From Roseomonas sp. CECT 9278 (GTDB taxonomy: Bacteria > Pseudomonadota > Alphaproteobacteria > Acetobacterales > Acetobacteraceae): a stretch of 64,000 bases of DNA. Where the stretch lies: assembly GCF_918698155.1 (NCBI RefSeq), contig NZ_CAKKLX010000007.1, positions 1-64,000 of the forward strand, in the 5' to 3' direction. Below the pieces are notes generated by a model, which was not told where the DNA came from, did no database searches, and saw nothing but the letters and a program-made list of their open reading frames with translations. Shown here one piece after another: positions 7,490-15,925 of the stretch (positions within the stretch are counted from its first letter, which is position 1; each line of letters starts with the position of its first letter). The position numbers and the translations under genes are program-made.

Positions 7490-8515
7490 ATGCTCCGTCG
7501 CCACCTGCTCGCCCTCGGCGCCGCCGCCGCCGGCGCGCCGCTGCTGCCCGGCCAGGCCGGGGCCACCACGCCGCCGGGCTTCCGCGTCACCTATTTCAAC
7601 GCCGCCACGCCGGGCTCGGGCCGCGTCGGATCGCGCGATGTCACCGCGGCGGGCGACGGCACCATGTGGTTCTGCGGCCAGCGCAACGGCACGCTGAACC
7701 GGCTGGATCCGCGCACCGGCAACGTCCACCCGATCGACCTGCGCGCCCCGGGCGCCGAGCGCGCCGCCCCACACGGCGTGGTGCGCGGCCCCGACGGCGC
7801 CGCCTGGGTCACCGAGGGCGGGCAGAACGCCATCGCCCGCGTCGACCCGCGCGACCACCGCGTGCAGGTCTGGAAGCTGCCCGAGCGCTTCCCCAACGCG
7901 AACCTCAACACCGGCGTCTTCGATGATCGCGGCGTGTTCTGGTTCACCGGCCAGAACGGCGTGGTCGGCCGCTTCACCCCGGCCACCGAGCGCATGGATG
8001 TCTGGGAAGCCCCGCGCGGCCGCGGCCCCTACGGCATCACGAAAACACCGCAGGGCACGGTCTGGTACGTCTCGCTGGCCGGCAATCACCTGGCGCAGAT
8101 CGACATCGACGCCACCACCGCGCAGGCGCTCAGCGCGCGCATCGTGGAACCGCCCACGGCGAACCAGGGCGCGCGCCGCGTCTGGACCGACAGCCGCGGC
8201 CGGCTGTGGATCAGCGAATGGAACAGCGGGAATGTCTCGGTGCACGACCCGATGACCAACCGCTGGGGCGTCTGGCGCCTGCCCGGAGAACGCCCGCGCG
8301 CCTATTCGGTCTATGTCGATCCGACCGACAAGGTGTGGCTGACGGATTTCCCGGCCAACGCCATCGTCCGCTTCGACCCGATGACCGAGACCTTCACCTC
8401 CTTCCCCTCCGACCGCGCGGGCGCGAATGTCCGCCAGATGGATGGGATCAACGGCGAAGCCTGGGGCGGCGAGAGCGGCACCGACCGGATCGTGCGGATC
8501 GAATACGGGGTGTGA
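7490..8515 (+). CDS. Vgb-like (virginiamycin B lyase family) beta-propeller protein
   Basis: The 341-residue protein has an export signal (MLRRHLLALGAAAAGAPLLP). It is followed by repeated blades with the NHL/SMP-30/Vgb signature: GDGTMWFCGQRNGTLNRLDP, DGAAWVTEGGQNAIARVDP, TVWYVSLAGNHLAQID, GRLWISEWNSGNVSVHDP and DKVWLTDFPANAIVRFDP. Streptogramin lyases share this fold, but most chromosomal relatives are of unknown substrate, so antibiotic inactivation should not be assumed. ATG 7490 follows GGGAGG; the frame is open to 7337 without a better start. A cytochrome c gene follows 16 bp downstream. Confidence 0.85.
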   Translation: MLRRHLLALGAAAAGAPLLPGQAGATTPPGFRVTYFNAATPGSGRVGSRDVTAAGDGTMWFCGQRNGTLNRLDPRTGNVHPIDLRAPGAERAAPHGVVRGPDGAAWVTEGGQNAIARVDPRDHRVQVWKLPERFPNANLNTGVFDDRGVFWFTGQNGVVGRFTPATERMDVWEAPRGRGPYGITKTPQGTVWYVSLAGNHLAQIDIDATTAQALSARIVEPPTANQGARRVWTDSRGRLWISEWNSGNVSVHDPMTNRWGVWRLPGERPRAYSVYVDPTDKVWLTDFPANAIVRFDPMTETFTSFPSDRAGANVRQMDGINGEAWGGESGTDRIVRIEYGV

Positions 8516-8531
8516 GGGGCGCCGGCTTCGG

Positions 8532-8939
8532 GTGCGGCGCGACGCCCGCGTGACGGGCGCGCCAAGGTCGCCGACACCGGCTTGGCGCGCCGCCATGCTG
8601 GGCCTTGTGGCTACGCTCGTCGCGGCGGCACCCGCCGCCGCCCAGGACGGTCGCGCGGTGTTCGACGCGCGCTGCGCGTCCTGCCACGCGCTGTCCGCCG
8701 ACGCGCCGGCCGCCGCGGGACCGCACCTGGCAGGCCTGGCAGGACGGCGCATCGGCGGCGATCCTGCCTTCGACTACTCCCCTGCGCTGCGCGAGGCGCA
8801 GGGCACTTGGGACGCCGCGCGTCTCGACCGCTTCCTGACCGACCCGGAGGAGATGTTCCCGGGCCTCTGGATGGGCGGCAACGGCATCGCGCAGGCGGCA
8901 CAGCGCCGCGCCGTGGTGGATTTCCTGACTGGTCGCTGA
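8532..8939 (+). CDS. Class I-type cytochrome c
   Basis: The secreted mono-haem protein has about 135 residues. After a hydrophobic signal (AAMLGLVATLVAAAPAAAQ) comes the haem site CASCH (FDARCASCHALS), GPHLAGLAGRRIG and a C-terminal region FPGLWMGGNGI that supplies the probable Met ligand. The start is uncertain: GTG 8532 (used), GTG 8550 or ATG 8595, the last leaving a minimal signal. Proximity to the propeller gene suggests a periplasmic electron-transfer pair, which is inference. Confidence 0.85.
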   Translation: MRRDARVTGAPRSPTPAWRAAMLGLVATLVAAAPAAAQDGRAVFDARCASCHALSADAPAAAGPHLAGLAGRRIGGDPAFDYSPALREAQGTWDAARLDRFLTDPEEMFPGLWMGGNGIAQAAQRRAVVDFLTGR

Positions 8940-8958
8940 TCGCTCGGCTCAAACGAAG

Positions 8959-8980
8959 AAGGGGACCTCGCGGCCCCCTT
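8959..8980. terminator. Bidirectional terminator-like hairpin
   Basis: AAGGGGACC and GGCCCCCTT pair with one mismatch over a TCGC loop, between the convergent cytochrome c and amino-acid binding protein genes. Confidence 0.6.
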
Positions 8981-9005
8981 CCCCGTCACGTAACGGACGC
9001 GCCGT

Positions 9006-10049
9006 TCAGCGGATCGGCGGCGCGTAGTGCAGCCCGCCATTGTTCCACAGGTTGTTCACCCCGCGCGGAATGCCGATCGGGGTGATGGAACGCTCATACA
9101 TCTCGCCGTAATTGCCGACCTGGCGGATGATCTGTACCGCCCAGTCGTTGTTCAGCCCCATCGAGCGGCCCAGATCGCCCGAACGGCCCAGCAGCCGCTG
9201 GATGTCGGGATTGGTGCTGGTGCGCGCCAGTTCCTCGACATTGGCGCTGGTCACGCCCAGCTCCTCGGCGGCGATCTGCGCGTAGAGGCTCCAGCGCACG
9301 ATGTCGAAGAAGCGCCAGTCGCCCTTGCGGACGGTCGGCCCCAGCGGCTCCTTCGAGATCACCTCGGGCAGCAGCAGGAAGCTGTCGGCATCGGTCGTGC
9401 GCGTGGCACGGAACGACGCCAGCGAGGAGATGTCGTTGGTATAGGCGTCGCAGCGCCCCGCGACGAAGGCGGCGCGGATTTCCTCGACGCTTTCGATCAC
9501 CACCGGGGTGAAGCGCATCCGGTTGGTGCGGAAGTAGTCCGCCAGGTTGAGTTCCGTCGTGGTGCCCGGCTGCACGCAGACCGTCGCGCCGTCGAGCTGG
9601 CGGGCCGAGGTCACGTTGGCGGACCGCCGCACCATGAAGCCCTGGCCGTCATAGAAGTTGATGCCGGCGAAGGCGAGGCCGAGCGAGGTCTCGCGCCCCA
9701 GCGTCCAGGTCGTGTTGCGCGCGAGGATGTCGAGTTCGCCCGACTGCAGCATCGGGAAGCGCTGGACGGCGGTGTTCGGCACGAAGCGCACCTTGGTGGC
9801 GTCGCCCAGGATGGCGGCGGCAACGGCACGGCAGGTATCGACGTCCAGCCCGCGGAATTCGCCGCGGCTGTCGGGCAGCGCGAAGCCGGGCGCGTTGATC
9901 GCGACACCGCAGACCAGCGACCCGCGGGCGCGGATGGCGGCAACGGTGTCAGGCGGCGCGGCGCCCTGGGCGAGCGCCTGGCCGGCGAAGGCGAAGACCG
10001 CGGCGGCGGCCACACCCGCGATGCGGGTGCGAAGTCCTGTCATGTTCAT
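9006..10049 (-). CDS. Amino-acid ABC transporter substrate-binding protein (AapJ-like)
   Basis: This 347-residue periplasmic receptor of the polar/general L-amino acid type (SBP_bac_3) has a signal MNMTGLRTRIAGVAAAAVFA ending in ALAQ. The ligand domain carries GSLVCGVAINAPGFALPDS, FRGLDVDTCRAVAAAILGD and the C-terminal MYERSITPIGIPRGVNNLW typical of AapJ. The gene starts at ATG 10049 behind GGGAG; the open frame that continues upstream to 11456 is the shadow of the oxidoreductase gene. No AapQMP permease or ATPase genes adjoin, so the partner transporter must be elsewhere or absent. Confidence 0.9.
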   Translation of the reverse strand: MNMTGLRTRIAGVAAAAVFAFAGQALAQGAAPPDTVAAIRARGSLVCGVAINAPGFALPDSRGEFRGLDVDTCRAVAAAILGDATKVRFVPNTAVQRFPMLQSGELDILARNTTWTLGRETSLGLAFAGINFYDGQGFMVRRSANVTSARQLDGATVCVQPGTTTELNLADYFRTNRMRFTPVVIESVEEIRAAFVAGRCDAYTNDISSLASFRATRTTDADSFLLLPEVISKEPLGPTVRKGDWRFFDIVRWSLYAQIAAEELGVTSANVEELARTSTNPDIQRLLGRSGDLGRSMGLNNDWAVQIIRQVGNYGEMYERSITPIGIPRGVNNLWNNGGLHYAPPIR

Positions 10050-10180
10050 TGTCTCCCGTTGAAGGCCCTGGAGCCGCCCGAGTTTGAACGGCCTGGACGC
10101 AGCATGCCCGTCCCGGGGTTCCGGCGCCAAGGGGGCGTTTGGCGGGGCGCTCCGGGGGGCGCCGCCGCTGCGCGGGTCCG

Positions 10181-11893
10181 TCAGGCGGCCTGGGTCAGGA
10201 TCGCGTCGGCCATCTTCTCGGCGGTCATCAGGGTCGGGAAGTTGGTATTGGCCGAGGGCACGACCGGGAAGACCGAGGCATCGACCACCCGCAACCCCTC
10301 GATGCCGCGCACCCGCCCGGCGGCGTCCACCACCGCCATCGGGTCGCCGTCCGCGCCCATGCGGCAGGAGCAGGAGGCATGCCAGACGCCGATGCAGGCC
10401 TTGCGGATGAAGGCTTCCAGCGCCTCGTCGTCGGTCATCACCTCGTTGAAGCGGAAGCCCTCGATGACGAAGCGGTCGATGAAGGCCGATCGCAGGAAGC
10501 CCGGCCCGTCCAGGAACTTCGAGATGATCGAGGTCAGGATGCGGTTCTTCGTGTTCACCACGCCGATCCGCCGGACCCGGTCCGAATAGGCCGCCGGGAA
10601 GGGGTCGGTGGTGACGGCCGCGAGCGGCGGGCTCAAGGCCAGCGAGGCCGCCAGGCGGAAGCCGATCATCAGCCGTTCGAGGTCGCGACGGTCCGACAGC
10701 AGGTTGAACTCGACCTCCGGATGCTCCCGCCAATCGGTCGATGTCAGCAGCACCTGGCCGCGCTGCGAGTAGGTCTTGTTCACCCAGGTCAGCATCGAGG
10801 CGATCTGCTCGCCCACCGCATGCCAGGCGGATTTGGACGCGACGGACATGAACATGTCGCCCTCGGGCGCGCCCTCGATGCCCGAGGAGAACCGCAGCCC
10901 GACCATCATGTGCCGGCGCAGGTCGGTGCGGTTGAGCCGCGCCTCCGGCTTCACGAAGGAGGACAGCGAGATGGCCGGGTGGTCCATCAGCCCCTGGCCG
11001 ACGCCGGGCAAGTCGGCGCGGACCTCGATCCCGCGCTCGCGCAGGTGGCCCGCCGGGCCGATTCCCGCGCGCATCAGATGCGCCGGCGAATGGATGGCCC
11101 CGGTCGACAGGATCACCTCGCGCCCGCGGAATTCCTGTTCCTGGCCACGCACGAGGGCACGCACGCCGACGCAGCGCGTGCCTTCGAAGACCAGCCCCAT
11201 CACCTGCGTCTCGGTGCTGATGGTCAGGTTCGACCGCGCGCGCGTGTCGGCATCCAGGTAGCCGATGGCGGCCGAGACGCGTGTCTCGGTCACGTTCACC
11301 GTCAGCGGGAAGAAGCCGTCCTCGAAGGCGCCGTTCTGGTCGGGCAGTTCCTTGAAGCCGGCCTGGCGGAAGGCCTCGGCCGTGGCCTTGGAATGCAGCG
11401 GCCATTTGTCGCGCGGGATGCGGCGCACCGGGATGCGCCCGTCCTGGCCATGCCATTCATTGTCGAAGTCGAGGTCGCGCTCGACCTTCTTGAAATACGG
11501 CAGCACGCCGTCCCAGTTCCAGCCGGCGGCGCCGCGCCGTTCCCATTCGTCGTAGTCGTGCGGCGCGCCGCGGTTCGCCATCTGCCCGTTGATCGACGAC
11601 CCCCCGCCCAGCACCCGCGCCTGTTCGTATTTGCGCAGCGGCGGCTTCTCGGTCGGGTTGTTGTGCGAGACGACCTGGGTGCGGACCTTGAGCTCGGTCC
11701 AGTGGAAGCGCGGGTCGAAATAGGCCTGGCCCGGATAGGTATCGAGGATGGTCGCCGGCACCTGGCCCGGCGGGGTGTCCACGCCGGCCTCGCACAACAG
11801 CACCTTGTTGGCCGATGGCGTGGACAGGCGATGCGCGAGCACCGAGCCGGCGGACCCGCCGCCGATGATGATGAAGTCGTACACGCGTGGCAT
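10181..11893 (-). CDS. GMC-family FAD oxidoreductase (choline dehydrogenase-like)
   Basis: The 570-residue flavoenzyme oxidises an alcohol or choline-like substrate. The N-terminal Rossmann motif is DFIIIGGGSAGSVLAHRL, followed by GMC signature 1 VLGGGSSINGQMANRG and signature 2 STGAIHSPAHLMRAGIGP. Near the C-terminus GVWHASCSCRMG supplies the catalytic His and SANTNFPTLMTAEKMAD the second Asn site (family: GNTNAPT). Length fits the family. Substrate is not readable from sequence. It lies upstream of the amino-acid receptor on the same strand, 131 bp apart. Confidence 0.92.
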   Translation of the reverse strand: MPRVYDFIIIGGGSAGSVLAHRLSTPSANKVLLCEAGVDTPPGQVPATILDTYPGQAYFDPRFHWTELKVRTQVVSHNNPTEKPPLRKYEQARVLGGGSSINGQMANRGAPHDYDEWERRGAAGWNWDGVLPYFKKVERDLDFDNEWHGQDGRIPVRRIPRDKWPLHSKATAEAFRQAGFKELPDQNGAFEDGFFPLTVNVTETRVSAAIGYLDADTRARSNLTISTETQVMGLVFEGTRCVGVRALVRGQEQEFRGREVILSTGAIHSPAHLMRAGIGPAGHLRERGIEVRADLPGVGQGLMDHPAISLSSFVKPEARLNRTDLRRHMMVGLRFSSGIEGAPEGDMFMSVASKSAWHAVGEQIASMLTWVNKTYSQRGQVLLTSTDWREHPEVEFNLLSDRRDLERLMIGFRLAASLALSPPLAAVTTDPFPAAYSDRVRRIGVVNTKNRILTSIISKFLDGPGFLRSAFIDRFVIEGFRFNEVMTDDEALEAFIRKACIGVWHASCSCRMGADGDPMAVVDAAGRVRGIEGLRVVDASVFPVVPSANTNFPTLMTAEKMADAILTQAA

Positions 11894-11946
11894 TCCCCCC
11901 TGGACGGCGGAACCTAGAACGGATCCCGACGGGATGGAATGATCGG

Positions 11947-11987
11947 ATCGGGCGAAGATGCCCGCAAAAACAACGACCTAGAGGCTC
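11947..11987 (+). repeat. Copy A of a dispersed intergenic motif
   Basis: The 334-bp gap 11894-12227 holds no gene. It contains an element reading CGGGCGAAGATGCCCG, then AAAAACAACGACCTAGAGG, which resembles a second copy at 20620-20660 at roughly two thirds of positions. Nothing else notable was seen in the gap. Confidence 0.35.
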
Positions 11988-12227
11988 TGCCGCGAACCGG
12001 TGCGGACACAGGCCGCTCGCTGGCGTCTCCAGGGCGGAGGGAAGCCCCTGATCCGGTGACGATGTTCGTGGCCGCGGCGCGGTTGCGGCGCTGCCGCGCG
12101 CATCACGCACGCAGGCGGCCCGCGCCCCGGCGCATGCCGCCGCCGTCGCGCCCGCCCCCCGCTGCTGCGATGCAACATTGGCCCGCCCCAGCCGTTCTCC
12201 CCCGGGCCACCACCGCAGGATCATGCC

Positions 12228-12416
12228 ATGCCACGCGCCACCCGGAACCCCGCCCTGAGCCTTTGGCTCAGCATGGCCAACCGCATCGCCAATGCGGGAC
12301 GCGGCATCGCCTTCTCGGCCGTGCGTCGCCAGCAGGCGACCCGCACGCAGGATGGCACCCGCGCCTGGACGCGCCTGCTGGGCGGGCTGCGCAAGCCGCG
12401 CCGCAAGCGGTCCTGA
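12228..12416 (+). CDS. Small basic protein upstream of the esterase gene
   Basis: The 62-residue product starts MPRATRNPALSLWLSMANRI and ends LRKPRRKRS. It is helical and strongly basic at the C-terminus. The start follows CAGGATC, and the stop lies 4 bp before the GTG of the esterase gene, so the two are probably cotranslated. The sequence MPRATRNPALSLWLS is reminiscent of short proteins seen next to PHB-depolymerase-like genes, but this is from memory of family neighbourhoods. Function unknown. Confidence 0.6.
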   Translation: MPRATRNPALSLWLSMANRIANAGRGIAFSAVRRQQATRTQDGTRAWTRLLGGLRKPRRKRS

Positions 12417-12420
12417 GGCC

Positions 12421-13476
12421 GTGGCGCGATCGGGGTCGGCGCTGCTGCGCATGATGCGGACCGCACTGCGCGCGGGCAGCATGGCCGCCTGGAGCGGCTT
12501 CGCCCCCAAGCCCAAGCCGCCACGCGCGCGCAGCGCGAAGCCCGCCGCGCGCGCCGCGCCGGCACCACCGCGCGCCGGCCGCGTGACCGAGGTCGCGCGC
12601 TTCGGCTCCAATCCGGGCGCGCTGCGCATGCTGGCCTATACGCCGCCGCGACGGCCGCGCCCCGGCGCGCCGCTGATCGTGGTGCTGCATGGCTGCCGCC
12701 AGACGGCGGAGGCCTTCGCCGCCGCCGCGGGCTGGATCGACCTCGCGGCTGCGCGCGGCATCCCGCTGCTGCTGCCCGAACAGCGCACCGAGAACAATCC
12801 CCATCGCTGCTTCAACTGGTTCAAGCCCGGCGATACCGGGCGCGGCCGGGGCGAGGCGCTGTCGATCCGCCAGATGGTGCGCAGCGCGACGCAGCTGTAC
12901 GATTCCGACCCGCGCCGCGTCTTCATCGTGGGCCTGTCGGCTGGCGGCGCGATGGCGGCGGGGATGCTGGCGGCCTATCCCGCCACCTTCGCCGCCGGCG
13001 CGGTGGTCGCGGGCATGCCCGTCGGCAGCGCCAACACCCCGCACCTGGCGCTGCTGCGGATGCACCGCGCCGACCCCTTCGGCACGCGCGCGGGGCTCGA
13101 GGCCGCGGTGCGCGCGCGGTCGTCGCTGCGCGGCGAACGCGCCTGGCCGCGGCTGTCGATCTGGCAGGGCGCGCTGGACCGCACGGTGGACCCCGCCAAT
13201 GCCGAGCTGCTCGCGGCGCAGTGGTCGGCGCTGCACGGCTTCGGCGCCGCGCCCACCACCGATGCCGAGGCCGCGCCCGGCGCGCGCCGCCGCGCCTGGG
13301 GCCGCGACGCGCGGACGGCGGTGGAGCTCTGGACCATCGAGGGCATGGCGCATGGCTTCCCGGTGGACCCCGCCCTGCGCGGCGGCGGCACGCCGGGCGC
13401 ATGGGTGGTGGATGCCGGCGTGGCGGCGGCCCTGCGGATCGCGGCGTTCTGGCGGCTGGACGACTCCCGCGCGTGA
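12421..13476 (+). CDS. PHB depolymerase family esterase
   Basis: This 351-residue alpha/beta hydrolase belongs to the poly(3-hydroxybutyrate) depolymerase/feruloyl esterase family. It has an oxyanion stretch VVLHGCRQTAEAFA, a region RCFNWFKPGDTGRGRGEA typical of the intracellular-type family, the nucleophile box GLSAGGAMAA, an Asp region QGALDRTVDPANA and a His in EGMAHGFPVDP. It lacks a convincing signal peptide. GTG 12421 has CTGAGG just ahead; ATG 12451 is the alternative. It would hydrolyse polyester or short acyl esters. Confidence 0.85.
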   Translation: MARSGSALLRMMRTALRAGSMAAWSGFAPKPKPPRARSAKPAARAAPAPPRAGRVTEVARFGSNPGALRMLAYTPPRRPRPGAPLIVVLHGCRQTAEAFAAAAGWIDLAAARGIPLLLPEQRTENNPHRCFNWFKPGDTGRGRGEALSIRQMVRSATQLYDSDPRRVFIVGLSAGGAMAAGMLAAYPATFAAGAVVAGMPVGSANTPHLALLRMHRADPFGTRAGLEAAVRARSSLRGERAWPRLSIWQGALDRTVDPANAELLAAQWSALHGFGAAPTTDAEAAPGARRRAWGRDARTAVELWTIEGMAHGFPVDPALRGGGTPGAWVVDAGVAAALRIAAFWRLDDSRA

Positions 13477-13501
13477 TTCCCCGGGCCGCTGCGGGACAAC
13501 G

Positions 13502-13531
13502 CGGCCGCGCGCATTCCCGCCCGCGCGGCCG
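13502..13531. terminator. Hairpin between convergent genes
   Basis: CGGCCGCGCG and CGCGCGGCCG form a perfect 10-bp stem with a 10-base loop, midway between the esterase and peptidase genes. There is no T-run on either side. Confidence 0.45.
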
Positions 13532-13544
13532 GGCGCGCGACGGT

Positions 13545-14789
13545 CTATCGCAGCCCCGCGACGACCTCCGCCGGCGCACGCAGCGCCGCCCACAGCAGGG
13601 CTCCGGCGGTGATCGTCGCCGCCTTCAATTCCTGCATCGGCACCAGCGCGCGCGTATCGGCGGCGGTCAGCAGATAGCGCAGCGCGCTGCCGGGTTCGTC
13701 GAAGCCCGCCACCAGCCGTGCGGCCGGGATGCCGTGGTCGGCGAAATTCGCATGGTCCGAATTGCGCATCAGCGGCCCGTGCACGCCCAGCGGCAGCCCC
13801 GCCTGCGCCGCCGCGGCGCGCAGGAACGGCCCAAGCGGCGCGAAGCCGCTGGTCAAGGCCGTCAGCCGCGCGCCGCCGGCGATGGAATCGAGGTTGATGT
13901 TTACCGCCATGCGCGCGCGCCGTTCGTCGGAAAGCCCCGCGAGCCAGGCGCGCGAGCCCGACAGCGCCCATTCCTCCGCCCCGAAGATGCACAGCGTCAG
14001 CCCGCGCGGGCAATGCTCGACCCAAGGTGCGGCCGCGCGCGCCAGGCACAGCGCGGCGGCCAGCCCGGTCGCGTTGTCGATCGCGCTCTCGCCCAGCGGA
14101 TGCCCGTCCAGATGCGCGCTCAGCACCACGCGGTCCGGCCCGCGCCCGGGCAGGTCCAGCACCAGCGTGGGCGTGGTGGCGGCGTGGTCCTCGCCCGCCA
14201 GCGTGATGCGCACGCGGCGGCCTTCGGCCAGCAGCGCGCCGGCCTCGGCGCTGATGCCGAGCGCGGGGATCCCCTCCCCGCCATTGCGCCCCGACGAACC
14301 CGACACGGCGCCGACACCCGGTTCGGGCTGCACGACCAGGAAGGCCGCCGCCCCCGCCGCCTGCGCGGCCGCGAGCTTGATGCGCCGATGCACCGTCCAG
14401 GCGGCGAAGGGGTATTCGTGCCGCGCCAGCACCGCGCAACCCGCCGCGCCGTCATAGTCGCCGGCCACGCCACGCCCGCAATCGCGCGTGTCCAGCACCA
14501 CGCCCCCGGCCGGCGTCGATGCCGCGCCCAGCAGCGGCGCGCAGGCCAGTTCGCGCCCGCTCGCGAGGTCGCTCACGCGCGCCTCGTGGCAGCGCCAGCC
14601 GGCATAGGGGGCGGGCTCGTCCACCACCGCGCCGATCGCGGCCATGCGATCGTGCAGCAGCGCGAAGCCGCGCGCCGCGCTGTCCGTGCCCTGCAGCCGC
14701 CCGCCGGTGTCGCAGATGGCGGCGAAATCCGCGGCGAGCGCGGCATCCGCCGCGATGCGCCCGAGGAACGCCGCGAGCGGCTCAGTCAC
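13545..14789 (-). CDS. M28-family zinc aminopeptidase-like protein
   Basis: The 414-residue protein has the M28 metal site: SAHLDG (His), AIDNATG (bridging Asp), FGAEEW (catalytic Glu and Glu ligand), NINLDS (Asp) and NSDHANFADHG (His). An inserted PA-like region (about residues 90-190) precedes the catalytic domain. No signal peptide is seen, so a cytoplasmic role is likely, perhaps release of amino acids from peptides or amidated substrates. It follows the Bug receptor and ArgE-like genes on the same strand. Confidence 0.85.
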   Translation of the reverse strand: MTEPLAAFLGRIAADAALAADFAAICDTGGRLQGTDSAARGFALLHDRMAAIGAVVDEPAPYAGWRCHEARVSDLASGRELACAPLLGAASTPAGGVVLDTRDCGRGVAGDYDGAAGCAVLARHEYPFAAWTVHRRIKLAAAQAAGAAAFLVVQPEPGVGAVSGSSGRNGGEGIPALGISAEAGALLAEGRRVRITLAGEDHAATTPTLVLDLPGRGPDRVVLSAHLDGHPLGESAIDNATGLAAALCLARAAAPWVEHCPRGLTLCIFGAEEWALSGSRAWLAGLSDERRARMAVNINLDSIAGGARLTALTSGFAPLGPFLRAAAAQAGLPLGVHGPLMRNSDHANFADHGIPAARLVAGFDEPGSALRYLLTAADTRALVPMQELKAATITAGALLWAALRAPAEVVAGLR

Positions 14790-14836
14790 GCTCGGACCGG
14801 CGCATCATCGCCGCGCCACATCCCGGACCCGCCGCG

Positions 14837-15925
14837 TCACTGCGCGGTGATGCCGCGCGAACGCGCGATCTGCCCGTAGCGCGCGATATCCTGGCGGATG
14901 CGCTCGCCGAAGGGGCCTGGCCCGTCGGGCTTCGGGATCACCGCCAGCGCCTCGAGCCGCTCGGCCATGCCGGCGCCGCCCAGCACGCCCGGCATGGCGG
15001 CGGCGATCTTCGCCACCACCGCCTCCGGCGTGCCGCGCGGCGCGAGCAGCCCCCACCAGTGTTCCGCCACCAGGTCGATGCCCTGCTCGCGGAAGGTCGG
15101 GATGTCGGGGTGGCTGCGCATGCGTTCATTGGCCATCACGCCCAGCCCGCGGATCTGCCCCGACATCAGCTGCGGCGCCGCCGAGGCCACGGTGACGAAC
15201 ACCGTGTTGAGGTTGCCCGCCGCGAGGTCCTGGATCGCCGGCCCGCCGCCGCGATAGGGCACATGCGTGATCTGCGTGTTGGTGGCGATCTGGAACAGTT
15301 CGCCCATCATGTGCGAAGCGGCCCCCACGCCGCCCGAACCGTAGGTGTAGTGCCCCGGCCGCGCCCGCGCGAGGGCGGCGAATTCCGCCGCATTGCGCGC
15401 CGCCAGGGACGGATGCCCGAAGATCAGCAGCGGTGCGGCGCCGACCATCACCACCGGCACCAGGTCGCGCTCCACGTCATAGGGCATGCGCGCCTGCAGC
15501 GCCGGCACGATGGCGAAGGGCAGGTCCGCCAGCAGCAGCGTGTAGCCATCCGCCGGCGCGCGCGCGACCGCTTCGGTGCCCAGCATGGAACCTGCGCCGG
15601 AGCGGTTCTCGACGATGACGGATTGCCCCAGCGCCGCGCCCAACCCTGGCTGGATCAGCCGTGCAAGCACATCCGACGACCCGCCCGGTGCGAAGGGCAC
15701 GATCAGGCGGATCGGCCGCGTCGGCCAGTCCGCCTGCGCGAAGGCCGGCGCGGCGAGCGCCGCACCCGCCGCCCCCAGCAGCGCGCGGCGGGTCATGCCG
15801 GCTGCCGCTGGCAGGGCCGTGGCGTCGTGCGCTGCCGCCACGCCCGCACCCATCGAAGCGGGCGTCGATGGATGCCCGTCAACCGCGTGCGCGGATGCCT
15901 CCGGCGCAGGTGCCGAGCGCGTCAT
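14837..15925 (-). CDS. Bug-family (TctC-like) tripartite transporter receptor
   Basis: This is a periplasmic solute receptor of the Bug family. The mature domain starts ADWPTRPIRLIVPFAPGGSSD, the family hallmark, with VIVENRSGAGSMLGTEAVARA and THVPYRGGGPAIQDLAAGN. The coordinates use ATG 15925, which overlaps the ArgE-like stop (ATGA) and follows GAGG, giving 362 residues. However, the twin-arginine-like signal MTRRALLGAAGAALAAPAFA begins at ATG 15796, giving 319 residues, the normal family length. The 43-residue extension is low-complexity, so the shorter start may be the real one. Confidence 0.88.
   Translation of the reverse strand: MTRSAPAPEASAHAVDGHPSTPASMGAGVAAAHDATALPAAAGMTRRALLGAAGAALAAPAFAQADWPTRPIRLIVPFAPGGSSDVLARLIQPGLGAALGQSVIVENRSGAGSMLGTEAVARAPADGYTLLLADLPFAIVPALQARMPYDVERDLVPVVMVGAAPLLIFGHPSLAARNAAEFAALARARPGHYTYGSGGVGAASHMMGELFQIATNTQITHVPYRGGGPAIQDLAAGNLNTVFVTVASAAPQLMSGQIRGLGVMANERMRSHPDIPTFREQGIDLVAEHWWGLLAPRGTPEAVVAKIAAAMPGVLGGAGMAERLEALAVIPKPDGPGPFGERIRQDIARYGQIARSRGITAQ

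Noticed and set aside
7490-8515. Streptogramin resistance (vgb) call
   Set aside because: Only the propeller fold is supported; most chromosomal relatives are not known to act on antibiotics, and the catalytic His/Glu set was not verified.
9006-11456. A single 816-residue minus-strand fusion
   Set aside because: Only the last 347 residues are the amino-acid receptor with its own signal peptide and ribosome binding site; the rest is a shadow of the GMC oxidoreductase gene.
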